Assembly: GCA_013399115.1 (NCBI GenBank)
Contig: VXAA01003006.1
Coordinates: forward strand, 674,883 to 738,882
Length of the DNA: 64,000 nucleotides
DNA from: Anseranas semipalmata
Taxonomy: Eukaryota; Chordata; Aves; Anseriformes; Anseranatidae
Reading direction: 5' to 3'
This document shows positions 38,663 through 50,924 of this stretch, one piece after another. Position 1 is the first letter of the stretch; each line of letters begins with the position of its first letter. Under the pieces are notes generated by a model, which was not told the origin of the DNA, ran no database searches, and was given only the letters and a program-made list of their open reading frames with translations. The position numbers were made by a program, and so were the translations under genes.

Positions 38663-39504
38663 GTGTTTTGCATAAAGGATAAGCATTACTTGGCAAGAAT
38701 TACTTCTTACCACATTGCTCTTAAGATACCAGTAGAAAGGCAAATGAATTTCTCATGGGAAAAGTGAGTGATGCTGATGAACATACGCAGCAAAGTAGGG
38801 TATTAATTTAAATAATGTGTTGTTAACCAGACTGAGGGAAGAAGCAACATGAACCATGATGAACGATGATAAATTAGTTTACCCTAAAGACAAAGTCATG
38901 GTAATTGTTACAGACACTGTAAGAAAAATGACACTCAAAATAGCTACCAGTTACCAAGGAGCTCTGCTGTCTGTGCATTCTCCATAAGGAGATGTTTATA
39001 TAGAGAAGTTTAAATAGCAGTTGTATTAGAGATGATTGTCAAATCCATATTTTATACTAGAGGCCACATTCTGCTGCCCTTCCATAAAATGATGCCATGT
39101 TCTGAAACACTGCTCTGTTAGCTTCACTGGTGCTACTTGGAGAAAAAAATAATTACCGGTTAACATGAGTAAGGATAGCAGGTTGCGAATATATTGCATT
39201 CTTCTTAAATTTTCAAAACTAACAAAGTTGCAGGAAAATCTAAGGCATTTTAAGAATGTTCAGTTCTGATTAAGGATGGAATTCTTCTAGGTGACAAAAT
39301 ACATTAATAACTTAAGTCGTTGTGAAGGTTACATTCTGTCCTCTGATGTTGATGGGAGATTAAGAAAGTAAAGATCAGATTTGAGGAGATAGCCAAGCCA
39401 AATTAGCATTTAGTTGCTGCTGGGAGTAGTCCTGCTTCTTTTTCCTCCCTCCCTTGTTCTGATGTTCATCTAAGCCCTTGGTAAGTTGACTGAGGTTACT
39501 GGCT

Positions 39505-39623
39505 TCATAGAACCATAGAATATCCCAGTTCAAAAGGACCCACAAGGATCATTGAGTCCAACTCCTGTGTACCCATAGGACCACCCCAAAAATCAGACCA
39601 TGTGTCTGAGAGCGTTGTCCAAA
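39505..39623 (-). mobile_element. CR1 LINE 3' end, 5'-truncated
   Basis: The plus strand reads TCATAGAACCATAGAATATC, then CAAAAGGACCCACAAGGATC, ATTGAGTCCAACTCCTG, ACCACCCCAAAAATCAGACC and TGTCTGAGAGCGTTGTCC. This is the reverse complement of the 3' end of an avian CR1 LINE. The CATAGAA repeats at the left edge are the characteristic CR1 3' terminus, so the element points to the minus strand. Only about 120 bases remain and no reverse-transcriptase frame is present, which is usual for CR1. It is the clearest single indicator that the DNA is avian. Confidence 0.9.
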
Positions 39624-41257
39624 ATAGAATCTTGCTGAAGATTTTCAAAATGCCGGTCTGTCAGTACTCTTATATCCAGACTTCAAGGTTAGGCTACCCA
39701 AGAAAACCGAATAATTCTGTCCTACCAGCAATGAATTACTCTTCCAGTTGAGAGTAATGGACTTTCTGCTGGTACTGTGGATGCCTTGGCTTTTGAAAGA
39801 AGTCTTGTTTGTAAACAGGAGAAACATACTACTTTTCAGAGCTTGTGTTTCTCATTTGCTGGTATTGTACCATCAATAAAACTATTGCAGCTGTTTCAGT
39901 CAGAGATGCTGCGGACATTGCATAATGTCACAAAGACAAAGCACAAAGTATGTGGCGAGGCAGTGGTCCTTGCAGAGTCAGTCATGCTGCGGCCCTTCCT
40001 GGACTGGGATGAAAGCAAAGTTCTGCTGCACGTGCTGAAACTGTACCAAAGAAATATGGAATGCTTGTCTCCTTAGACAATTCAGAACTCTTTCATCTGC
40101 AGCCATAGACATTCTATGCTTTTAGAAAAATATATGTGCACAGAATCATTTGAAATATATTATTGGGTATGTTGTGCTTACTCTAAAGCTCTTGAGCTGG
40201 AAGTAAAAAGTGCAGAGAGCCTCTGAGGCTTGCTGTTCTTTAGTGCTTCTGAATAACGGGTGTTCTCAGTGCTGTTGATTGCCTTTTCAGCATGCGAGAA
40301 GGGTATCTGAGCTCATGCTGCCAGGCTTATTTTCTTTCTGTTCTGAGGTAGGACATAAGAGGATCAAGAGTGTCTTCCTTTTACTGATCTTCTCATCATT
40401 TGTGGACAAGCAAAAAGATGCGTATTACCTTTCTAAGGTTGCTGAGATAGCCTTGTTGACTGTCTTAAGACAGGATTTTAACATACTTCCCTGCCTTTAT
40501 GGTTCAAGCACCATGCCTGCATTATACTGGTTTGTAGCTTTGATGACTGTCTTTTCACTACCACATTACTGGTTTTCTTGTATGTCCAAGTGTAGAGGAC
40601 TACTCTAGTTGTGTGCTTCTCAACAAGCATTTACACAAATGAGAAGGCATGATGGATGATCTTTTGGGGGTGAGTATTTAAACACACTTATCTATTTGAT
40701 TATAAACAAAGGCATATGAAATTAGCCTTTGTTTATGACTTCTTTCAAAAGCTTCTTTCAAAAAAAAAAACCCTCAAACAAATCACAGGTTTGCTGAAGT
40801 ACCACAAAACAGGACCAAGAATTAGCAATGTAGTGTTAATTGCACATTACATCAGTACAACATTCCTTCTTCCAGTGGTAGGTATATTGTTGATACAATT
40901 TAGGGATGATTCTTCCTTTTTGTTTTTTTGAGAAACTGTGGATTGTAGCTTGTTGAAGTTTCTCTGTAGGACTGCTCATGTTTCCTGCCTACACATGTCC
41001 TACAAACAAATATCTGCCCTGTAGAAATCTTTCTCAGTTCCCTGAATCTTTTTTATTAGAGACCAGTCTATAAAAATCAAGGTAAATTCAGGTATCGTTG
41101 TAGAACAAACAACCCTTTGGGGGATTCCACAGGTAATAGCTGTAATTACAGTGAGTAGAGGTAGTCTTGTGGTGACAGTCTAGGATTAGATATCATGAGG
41201 TATGTAGTCTGTTTCTGCCTTTGTGCTAGACTTAGTTCTTAATATAAAGAAGTTGTA

Positions 41258-41310
41258 GCACAGTGTCCCCTGTGAAATAGGGATTATACCTGCCCGCTTA
41301 ACAACAGTGT
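41258..41310 (+). mobile_element. Possible MIR 3' fragment
   Basis: CAGTGTCCCCTGTGAAATAG followed by GGATTATACCTGCCCGC resembles the MIR segment CAGTTTCCCCATCTGTAAAATGGGGATAATACCTGCC. It is a short match and tentative. Confidence 0.4.
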
Positions 41311-42553
41311 CAGTTTGCTATCCTATGTAGAGAAGGAGGGTTGTACAAGAAATGCAGAGTGCCATTTCAACTCTGTTTGCATTTCATTTGAACTCTAGAT
41401 TTCCAACGTGAAGGAAAAATGAGTATCTGTTTTATTGTCCCAGACCATTTTGGATCCAAAATACTGCATCTGAAAAAAGGCTTTAGTTCTTACCCAAAGC
41501 TTCCAATTTCTTTTCTTCTCACTTCTTTTATAAGTGTTCTCATGTTGCTGCATCTGCCTGTCAGTTATGCCAATGAACTGTTTGTCCACTGGCACTTCTT
41601 TATTTTTGTCTAATATAACATTTTTTTCTGTTTCAGGCATGCTATAATTTCTTCAGAGCTCAGCCTTGGCTGCTCTGCATGTGCCACAGTAGAAGCCATG
41701 AGCCATTTTACTAATGGCAACTGGCCTTTTGCTAATTAAAATATGAAAATAGGAGAAATGTGTATTAGCATCAATTTTCTTTGAGTTTCTGCCCCATGGG
41801 TCCTTTGACTCTACAGAGCTAAAGATTTTTGTTATTTCATACCATCTTTTTGGTATTGGTATGGAGATTTTGAAGCCACCAGTTTTTGTTGTCATTTTGT
41901 TTTGTTTTATTGTTGAAATATTCCTTGATTTGGCTTTTACTAATGTTCCAACTCAACCTCTGTTTTATCTAGTGCTTCAGTGCTGTCTTGCTTTGCTCTT
42001 TGTATCTGTTAGAAAGTGAAGAAAACAAGTAAAATAGTTTTCAAAACATAGAAGCCTTGGTTATGTTTGCCTGTTGAAACATTTAACACACTCTGCTGTT
42101 CTCATCTGATCTTTTATGACTAATTAGTACTTATTTTTGGAAAAGGTTGCTCCTGTTAGGCTAAGGGGAAGGTGGAGGGAGAAGGTGAATCCCTCATTAG
42201 CAACTTCGTGTATTTTATTTTAGTACTGAGTATTTACGAATGGCCTGGCTTGCAGGCTAGCACCTTCCTGTGGGTGCCAGTGCCTATTTTTACCAGACCT
42301 CCTTCATTGCACTGAAAACTTAAACGCTGCATACTTGGAGAGTAAGAGATAAAGCAATTAACAAGGCTTCAGACAGCCTCTTGATGGAACAAATCTGTTC
42401 AGATGCCTCTACACAGTGCTTGTAAATTGCTGGGAGTTTGCTTTTTATGCACTGTATTTTCCTCTTTCTGTGGACTGTTTTGATAATTTAACTGTTTCTG
42501 GAGTAACAGACAGATTAACAAGTTATATAAATATGAAAAATACCACATAGCTC

Positions 42554-42572
42554 TTTTTTTTTTTTTTTTTTT
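42554..42572. repeat. Poly(T) tract
   Basis: Nineteen consecutive T residues. Confidence 0.95.
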
Positions 42573-43255
42573 GAAATTCAGATTGTAGCTTGGGTGCCTG
42601 GTTTAAAATAACAAACATCCATCAATGTTGTTTTCCTGGTTCAAATGGCAACTGCTGGAAACATCTATCTAGAAGTGCACGGATGAGGTATTTCATTAGA
42701 AGTCACGTGTCCAGAGAATTGTCTGAGCCAGTGTGTTTTGTTTTTTTATTTTTTTTTACAACAAGCTATGTTGCTAATCTTTTCTTAAAACCCCGGCTTT
42801 TGGCTGATGTTCCTCAACCTCAGATCATGTAATTTGGCTTAAGGAGATATTTTATTCTTCAACACTTATGAAGCATATAGGTATGTGAAGAGTTACTAAC
42901 TCTGGGCACAAGCAGCCTGCCATATTATCCAGTTGTTTTTGAGCTAAGCTTGTTGCTATTGATCTTCGCAGTAAGATCAATAAACACGAAGCACTCCTAG
43001 ATCTTGGCTATGACTGCCTTAGAAATATGAGTTAAACTCAAATTTCAAATACAGTGTGAGTTGATTACAAATTTCAATCTGTTTTCTAACAGCTTTGCTT
43101 ATTTTTTTTTTTTCCTACCTCCTCTATTGGTATATTAATATAAATTGCTATAACTTGCTTGAAGGAAACAGCGCAGTGCTGATTAACAACTGTTAAGGTT
43201 TGGGACTATATTTTTTTCTAATGTGTTTGGTTTAGGCAATGAAAGATCTCATTGC

Positions 43256-43271
43256 GAGAGAGAGAGAGAGG
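43256..43271. repeat. (GA)n microsatellite
   Basis: About seven to eight GA units, followed by GTAATA. Confidence 0.9.
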
Positions 43272-43593
43272 TAATATTAAAGCATCCAGTTTAGCCTTTA
43301 AAAGGAAAGCAATAGCAACATGCAGAAATGTACTTTTCTTGTATCACTGAGCCAATTTCAATGGTAGATCCAATGTTTAAAAGTTTGGTGTAGCAAACAG
43401 TGAGCTGTAATCTGTGGAGAAGATTTGGGTTTATATAATTGCACTAATTGAACTGTTAAGGAATGCAAAGTCTCTGTCCAATAAATTTTCACAACGTTTT
43501 TAGTTGAGGCATATAAATATTTGCAGTTGTGAGGAACTTTGTACGCATCAGGGGTAAAATTGAGTAATACAGTCTTTTATTTGCCTCTTTCAG

Positions 43594-43614
43594 TGGTTTT
43601 GAAAAGCCACAAAT
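43594..43614 (+). other. Candidate 21-nt microexon
   Basis: A strong acceptor (pyrimidine tract ending TTTGCCTCTTTCAG) lies directly left of a 21-base segment, and a consensus donor GTAAGT follows at 43615-43620. Read in phase 1, the segment encodes GFEKPQ without a stop. A length divisible by three and a TGC motif just upstream of the acceptor are features known from neuronal microexons regulated by SRRM4. No neighbouring exon or gene has been recognised, so this remains a pattern match only. Confidence 0.2.
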
Positions 43615-45774
43615 GTAAGTATTCATCATAATCTAACAAAAGGCAATATCCCAATTTTCCACTGAAGTCCAGATCATAGTTAGAAAGAGCCGAATTCAGA
43701 AGGGGAGAAGGGTTCATGGGGAGGGGATGGTTTTCAGTTGCCTTTCTGTTGCCTAGGGTTGTTTAGTTGTTTTGTTTTTTCCTGTTTAATATTGGCCTCT
43801 GCCCAAAAGGTGATTGGGATGCTCAGAGATCATCTTCTCTCTTCATTGGCAATCCGCTTCATCTCCCTTCAGCTTCCCCTTGAGCATCAGAAGGCAATAG
43901 CATCCTGTTGGCTAAGCGTCTCACAGCCAGACTGCCACTTTTTTTTTTCTGTACAGCAGGATCTTTCCAAGTGCTTGCTGCTTTGGTGAATTTGCCAGTT
44001 ATAATTCACCCTTGTCCCTTGAGCTTCTGCCTTCTGTTTCTTGTCAGCTACTTCTGTGGTCGAGAAGGAAATGTGAGGAGCTGAAACCGATTCCATCTCT
44101 CTCTGTAAAGGCACATTCAACTTTTAGGAATCACAGTCCTCTGGAGGCATCAGCTTTACTTTCATTAACTGGATTAATCCTAATGATACTAAATATTTAA
44201 AGATTAAAGAATAATCTATGGGATTGTTAATGCAAGTTCACTTTCATGGGGTGTCATCCCTTCATTCCATCTGCAACATGTAAGTTACTTCAGCACTTGC
44301 AGTATTTGCTTCTCAGTTGGCCACTAAGCTCTTTAGCTGGTTGGATGGCAGACTGTTACCCTGAGAGGCTTGTGGCAACGTTTGCTGTCGACTTCCTTTG
44401 GAGAAATACTTTGGTTTACATTGAGACCAAGTTCATGAGATTAACAGGTGTAGTAGGTATGGCAAACAGTTTTTATGCAAAGTTTTCCTGGAGAGTCCTG
44501 AGAATCCTTCTCAGTTGTTGTTAAAAGGCTCCAGTTTGTAGTAATTCTTCCTCTGGCAGAAACTACTTACTTGGGCTAATCAGGGGAATTGGTAGAAAAA
44601 GAAGCGCTCAGTCCACTGCAGTTCTACCAAGCTACACTTTACAATGTTGCTAGCAGCAGCTATATCTTGAATACCTCTGTAACAGCATTGCCTGTAGATT
44701 GCAGTGCTTTGGCGTTTTGAAGGCATACTGATAGTATAATAGTCTGCATAACCCAGAAGTGCATATTTTGAGGTGATCTCTTTTGTACTTGCTGTATGTT
44801 CGAATGGTACGTTAGAACATGTTCAATGACAAAGGATAGTGTTTTGCCCAGCCTAAGAGAGCTGATGAATTCTGCTGCATCAGGACCATCCCCAGTATTG
44901 TTGTAGACTTTAGAGCTAAAACTGTGTATTCATCTTTATTTCTTTATTAGGATCATGTTGATGTTTGCAATGTCATTTACCAAATTATTCTAGGCACGCT
45001 ATGTCCTTCTGCTCTTCCATTTTGTGTACAGTGTAGAGCTACCGAGCTCAAACCTTCGTTAGCAGCACTGTACGTCTTCTGTCAGCTTCTGTGCTTAGTA
45101 TTCCAGCTTTTCTTTCCTTCCCAGCAAAGTTAGTGCCCTCAGCAATGGCTTGCGGTTGATGTGAATGTTTCTTATTAGTGTCCTTATTATCACCTTTGTA
45201 GTTCTGAAAAGAGCAGGCTTGCTCAGAGATCCTTCAATTGCTTGCTGCTGGCATTACCAGAGCGTCTTTGCTTTTCATAGTAACAGATTGTACTACTGTC
45301 TTTTTGTTGTCTTTTACATTGCCCATTAGGGACAGAAATTCTTCATAAACTGGCTTATGAGAAACATTTCCTCTAACAAAGATGTTCTTGGTTACTTAAG
45401 TGTGTTAAACCAAAGAGCCATACTCCGTGAAGTGTGGCACTTAGGCACTCTGCAGATGTGGGCCAGAAAAATGATCTCTGTCCCTAGAAAACCGCAAGTC
45501 CTGCCTGTGCTATCATACTTTGCAATTTTTTCTTTTTGCAATAGGATGTATAGAGGGCAGATGGTGTTATCTAATACTCTTCTTTAGGGATGTGCAGAAC
45601 AAGAAGCAAAAAGTACTGATAAAGCTACCACTGCAAGGTAGAAGAGGAATGCTTTTGTACTTGTGTTACTCAAAATAGGCCCAAATGAAGCTAAAGAATT
45701 GAAGTTTAAAAAAGAAAAACACAACAACAAAACCCCTCTGTGATATAACTAAGCATAAAAGGCTTCAAAACTTT

Positions 45775-45795
45775 AAAAAAAAAAAAAAAAAAAAA
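45775..45795. repeat. Poly(A) tract
   Basis: Twenty-one A residues, followed by a further A-rich stretch. The upstream 200 bases were checked for a retroposed gene and none was recognised. Confidence 0.95.
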
Positions 45796-46495
45796 GTAAA
45801 AAAATAGGCACAAACAAAAATAAGTGTTAGCATGGAGGAGTTCCTGCAGTGTGGGTAATGTTTGTCACCATGATGATTTTCCTCTCAGTAATTATTAGCA
45901 GAGCTTTCTCTTTATGTTGAAGGAAAAAAAAAGGTGTTATGCTTTAAGATTTTCTTATTATAGGTACCTGCCAACAGGTTTTTTTGTTTTTTGTTTTTCC
46001 TCCAGGGTTTCTACTTATAAACATTCAATTTTTTAAACAAACCTTTTTAGTTTATTTTTTTTAAATATATTAGTCTTTCATTCCTTGTTTAAGCTTTTGG
46101 AACTTTTAAATTTATTTGAATTTTCTAATTTCCAAAGCTTGAGAACTTGACCTGGATCTCGGGAAATTTGAAAGGCTCGCTTGTTTCTTTGAGAACTGTT
46201 ACTGACTCTTACCAACAAGCTTTGAGAAGGACTCTGTGGTCAGACCCTCCCATGGGAGGCTGGAAAAGAATTGGGATTGAAGCTTTTTGCAGAGTGGGTA
46301 TATAGACTCAGCTGTATTTTAGGATTGTGTGTGATCCTGTCCTGGTTGAAGGTGGAACTTGTAGAACCACAATTCAGCTTCACTACTTATAAAGGTATTT
46401 ATCCACCAGGATATCCATAATATAAGTAGTAGCCTTTGGGTACTCTTTCGCAGGAGAGAAGCTACCTCTGAAGGTTAATTATATGCTTCCTGCAT

Positions 46496-47010
46496 TGTTG
46501 TGGTAGGTTGACCTCAGCTGGCAGCTCCATCACTCCCTCCACAGAAGGATAGGGGAGAGAACTTGAAGGGCAAAAGCAAGAAAAAGTACTTCTGGGTTGA
46601 GATAAAGATGATTTTATAACTGAATGGAAAAAAACACCAAACTAAGTGATGCAAAAGCAGTCACTCAGCACTAAGAGACAGATTCCCAGCCGGTATCTGA
46701 GCAATAGCTATTTTGGAAAAATTCACCTGCCCCCCATTTTACGGCTGAGCATGACATTATATGGTATGGAATATCTCTTTGGTCAGTTAAGGCCAGCTGT
46801 GTCCTCTCCCAACCTCTTGCCTACCCTGAGTCTTTTCCCTCTGCCACCCTAGTGAGTAACAGCGAGGGACGTGATGCTGTGTAGGCACTGTTCAGCAACA
46901 GCTAAAACACCAGTGTGTTAGCAACCCTGTACTGGTCACCAGTCTAAAGTACAGCACAACAGGGGCTGCTGTGAAGAAAATTAACTCCATCCCAGCTAGA
47001 GCCAGTACCA
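46496..47010 (+). mobile_element. Solo LTR, avian ERVL-like family, copy 2
   Basis: It starts TGTTGTGGTAGGTTGACC, close to the known family start, and ends near GCCAGTACCA. In between it has TGGGTTGAGATAAAGATGAT, GCTGAGCATGACATTATATG, GGTATGGAATATCTC, AACCTCTTGCC, CTGTGTAGGCACTGTTCAGC, AAACACCAGTGTGTTA and GAAGAAAATTAACTCCATCC, in the same order as in the copy at 10061-10578. A 19-mer at 46767-46785 is identical to copy 1. No retroviral coding remnant flanks it. No target-site duplication is evident, and indels relative to copy 1 show that the two are independent old insertions rather than the ends of one provirus. Confidence 0.85.
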
Positions 47011-47261
47011 ATGAGGCTGCTTTATTTCAGAATTTCTGCTATAACAGGTGCATAAGAACATATTTCTAGTCAATATTGAAGGTTCAAGCACTGCTTACAC
47101 ATTGTAGTCCAGCAGCTGAAATCAGACCAAGTTCTTGGAGTAAGCTGGAATTAATTTCTAACATGATCAATGGAGTAGAAAAGAACCGAAAACCAGGATT
47201 CTCAAGTTCTGTGTTTTGCTGGTAGTTTAATCATTATTCAAACTTGACTGAAATATTTATC

Positions 47262-47330
47262 CTCTTAGTTTAGGTATCCTTAACTATAAAATGATAATAA
47301 TGATAACAGTGGCTGAATTAAGTGTGTAAT
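47262..47330 (+). mobile_element. Possible MIR 3' fragment
   Basis: TAGTTTAGGTATCCTTAACT followed by ATAAAATGATAATAATGATA resembles the MIR segment CTCAGTTTCCTCATCTGTAAAATGATAATAATA. It is tentative because the second half is simple AT sequence. Confidence 0.35.
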
Positions 47331-47716
47331 AGTAGAAAGGTAGTAGTGCTAAAGGTAGGAGTGTTTCTAACGATCCTTTATCTCTTATGAATACCAATCA
47401 TTTAAAAAAAAAAGGCACTATTTATTACCGTTTCTGGATTTTCTTCTTCTGAAGAAAACATTCTTGGGAAATCTCCATAAATTCTCAAGTTTGTCTTTGT
47501 CTTGAGACATTTGACAGTAACACCAAACAACACTGGAGCTATTGTTAGAAGGGAACCTGATCTTGTTATTGTTCTGCTTAAATGGAGTTGTCTGAGGACA
47601 TGCCAGCTCTCCTACTGAGGGACCTCAATCAACTGGAAGAGTTTTTGGTTTCTTGCATTAGTAGCTGCCAAACAAATGAGAACAACAGATTTAATACAAG
47701 TATGACTGCTTACTCA

Positions 47717-47748
47717 ACACACACACACACACACGCGCGCGCGCGCAC
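47717..47748. repeat. (AC)9(GC)6 alternating purine-pyrimidine tract
   Basis: AC units run to 47734 and are followed by GC units to 47746 and one more AC. The whole 32 bases alternate purine and pyrimidine without a break. Such (CA)n/(CG)n composites are the classical Z-DNA-forming sequence. CpG-dense runs like this are rare in the otherwise CpG-poor window. Confidence 0.95.
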
Positions 47749-49129
47749 TGGAACAGATATATTTCCTTTAATTGGAAATTATTACTGTTAATAGCAGAGG
47801 GAGAAGGAAAGGGGATCTGGAAGACCAGTAGTTTTCCGAGTTGCTTTTCTACGCAGAGACTACTGTACAAAATACTGCTAGCACTAGAGCTTTGATTTCT
47901 TTTGGGTTTTCTCTTTGCTATCTTTGACCTTTAACAGATGCACCCAGAGTGTTGAGCAGGAGTGGTTTAAATGCCCCCAGCTTTTTGCTCCCTCCTCCCG
48001 CCTCCAGCCAAGTCAGCGGAAGGGGAGTGTTCCTGCTGCTTCAGCTCATTCTGCCCACCGTCCGTATTCACAGCTCCTCATGCTGATTTAAGGCCTATAG
48101 TTTTCAGCAGTGGAAAGGGGAAGATACACAGGGAATAATCTATTAAGCTGCCATAAATATTTAGCTAGTAAATGTATATCAAAGACCATGAATTGGTTTT
48201 ACAATCCTATTTACAGTATTGCTATATTTAATGGATGATTAAACTGCTTATATAGAAAAGTTGTTTTGCCTTAAGATATACATTAAATTTGAATTTTAAC
48301 TATTGAATAAATAAGAATGAATATATTATTTTTGTTCCTCAAATTGTAATCAAGAAACTGCCTATTAGCTTTCTACTAAGAGCTTACTTGTTTTACTGTT
48401 TCGTGTATTTTGAAAGTAGATCAGATTTATCAATGGGAAACTATTGCTCCCCAGATTTTCTTAGAACTGTTAGCTTGACTTGTGTCATTCAGTTACTTTA
48501 AATGAATTTAATATTTGGGCTAGGAACTTAAAGCAAAATGAAAAAAGAAAATGGTGTTAATGAAAACTTGAGAGATAAAAAAACAAAACACAAATTTAGG
48601 TGGTGGGAATTCACGTAGGCCATTCTGAAGGTTTTGAAAATTTACTGCAGTTGGGTAAAGATAATACCTCCTGTTTAGGTCACACTAGCACAATTTTTAA
48701 GATGCATTTTTGTTTACTACTATGTCAAGTGTGAGATATTTACTTTTAAATGGTAAACAACCTGTGAATATTTATATAAAGTCAGCAGTGTTTACATCTT
48801 GATGCTTTGTAGGTTTTGGCTCTTCAAATTCCCTCTTCGGCGTCATTAGGTATAGTATCTTCTCCTTGAAACCCCATACCCTAAAGTACAGGGTAGAGCT
48901 GCTTGTAAACAAAGAGCTTTGGGGTGCATTGTCATGAAAAATTCCATACAACTAAAGGTAGTGTTGTTTGGTTTAGACTGCTGGGAAACAAATGCTTAGC
49001 TAACGTTGAGTACAGCTAGAAGTAACTTTCGATACTGCTTTTCATGCACAGTAACGGGACATAGGGTAGCAAGTGCAACACAACAAATATAAATTTTATA
49101 ATCTAAATTGACTGTTAATTTTGTAACAG

Positions 49130-49267
49130 GATCACTTTACTGTGGCAAATTTCCTGAGGCTTAAGGACCAGATGGAGTTAATCGGCTCCTCCCAGTTGGT
49201 CACAAACCTTGAGGAAGTGCTGTGCATCTTGGGGTGGGAGTGCTTGTACTACAACTGCAACGCTTGA
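49130..49267 (+). other. Candidate terminal coding exon
   Basis: The segment follows TTTTGTAACAG, an acceptor-like sequence. An in-frame TAA lies at 49124-49126, so the frame closes right at the putative splice junction. From 49130, 45 codons run to a TGA at 49265-49267. They use codons typical of vertebrate exons (many CTG, GTG, GAG, CAG, AAC, TGC) and encode a mixed stretch that includes HFTVANFLRLKDQMELIG. I do not recognise the protein. No clear AATAAA follows closely. A random 45-codon frame is not rare, so this is only a candidate. Confidence 0.25.
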
Positions 49268-50924
49268 TTTGTAGTTCTTAGTCTGTTTTCTTCAGCCTGG
49301 AATTGGTTTTCAGTTTTTTGGGTTGGATTCAATGCATATGTCCAATTTCACAAGATTCTATGTATTTGTATTCCATGGAGAGGGAGGAAGGATGAACACA
49401 ATCTTGGCAAAATTTCGGTAACGTCTGTGACCATCTCCAGATATCTGCGCTCCAGTATCAGCAACTAGTTAAAGCTGACTACGTACCTTTCTCCCATAGC
49501 AGCCGTGAGTTGCGCTTCATGGTATGGCTGTATTTCTCGGCAGGTACAGTGTGTCTCACACAGGGGGAGCGGCTCCTGCTTGTGGCTAGTATAAGAGAAT
49601 TGTCATGTATTTCCAGAAATGCTAACCGCGGATTTCACTGTGTGCTCTTTGTTGCTGTCCACACTACAGGACGGACTCCTCACCCAACCTGTCTCAAAAC
49701 AGAATGGGCTGGACAAGGCTTCCAGACTGCCTGACCCATCATCAGCTCTCTGGACAGCTGGTTCATTAAAACTGGGACAAGTGTTCCATTAACACAGACA
49801 GGTCCCAGAAACACAAGCCAATGATGTCAGCTGGATGAGTCCATGTGATTTTTATTTGGTATTTTTAAGGTCAAGAAGTGCAGAAGTTCCAGTATTTCTT
49901 GCCAGGTCTCATTTAAAGGGCAGCTTCTATTTCTGTATGAATGGAAGTTCTGGTGGGTCAGCAGCGTTTAGGAGTAGATAGTGGGAGCTTTGGGCTAAAT
50001 GGGGTCCTTTGATGCGCTGGTTGGAAGGAGGGAATTTCGCCCAAGAAAATTTGGCTTCTTCATAATCCTAACTGTGTTTATCTTGAATTCAGACGATTAT
50101 ATAGTTGTGGTACCCAAAATGTATGAAGTGTTTTGAAATGAAATCTAACTATGAAAAAAACTCCAATATGTAAAAGGTAGAGAAAATATAAATAGGCAGT
50201 GAATATAATGATAGAAATATATATAAATTAATAAGTAAGTAACTGCATGAGGTGAGGTGGATTTTGTGGTTTTCTTGGCTATGGATTTTTAATTTTTTTA
50301 TATGAGAATGGCAGGATTGGGGAGAAGCTTCAGACATATTGAGAAAAGAAAAAGGATTTTTAAATGAGCTCAGAACAGCTAGGAGTGGTAGAGATGAAGG
50401 GATTTTGAGGGAAGAGGGCTGTGAGAATGGCTGATTCTGTAATGAGGACTGGCAGTGGAAATGTGCCTGGTTTGTTTGTCATTGCTTTCCCTCCCTTTTC
50501 CTCTTCCTTTTCTAGTTAGCAATGATTTTCCTTCAATCCCATTGATCACTCAGAGCACTTGGAAAGATGCCTGTAAACAGGCAGAAAGTCTCCTACTTCT
50601 TGCCTGGCAGTTGTCTTTAGCGTCAAGCTTTTCTGGGCTCTGGAGAAGGGACTGTGTTGCTGTCCCAGCAGCAAACATGGCCTGGCACATCCCAAAGCCG
50701 TCACGGAAGGTTCCTCACAGGAGGGGAATGCAGGGTGGGTTTGCTTCTCTTCAGCATTTCTGGCCCCAGAAGCTAGGTGTTTTATGGAAGTAATTCTAAA
50801 GCTTTTTCTCTGCCCTTTATGGGAGGGATTTGCAAGTGACTTGACATATTTTGAAGTACTTCATTTTTCCTGAGAAAACAGGAACTGTTTTATCTCTAGA
50901 CAGTATCACTGTTGACATCGCAGG

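Larger units (their letters stand above)
37763..39504. other. Unique DNA without a gene
   Basis: Contents are a T16 tract (38192-38207), a T-run near 38549, and a perfect 15-bp tandem duplication at 38633-38662. No gene is seen. Confidence 0.6.
39624..46495. other. Unique DNA without a named gene
   Basis: No domain-bearing frame is found. Contents include T19 (42554-42572), (GA)n (43256-43271), A21 (45775-45795), a small MIR-like fragment at 41.26 kb, a 10-bp inverted repeat at 42957-42982 and a 21-nt splice-bounded segment at 43594-43614. Confidence 0.6.
47011..49129. other. Unique DNA without a gene
   Basis: The region holds a possible MIR fragment (47262-47330), the (AC)n(GC)n tract and a locally GC-richer patch at 47940-48080. 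That patch has no open frame of note and no CpG-island character. Confidence 0.6.

Noticed and set aside
41639..41715. Open 25-codon stretch after a TTTTTTCTGTTTCAG acceptor
   Set aside because: The frame ends quickly without a donor or a nearby polyadenylation signal. Good acceptor-like sequences are frequent in T-rich DNA.
42957..42982. Perfect 10-bp inverted repeat with 6-base loop (TATTGATCTT...AAGATCAATA)
   Set aside because: It is near chance level for the same reason and too short for a miRNA precursor.
45775..45795. Poly(A) tract as the tail of a processed pseudogene
   Set aside because: I could not recognise any gene-like sequence in the several hundred bases upstream, and there is no flanking target duplication.
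10061..47010. A single full-length or giant provirus bounded by the two LTRs
   Set aside because: The 36 kb between them contains no gag, pol or env remnant, and the LTRs differ by many indels, so they are independent insertions.
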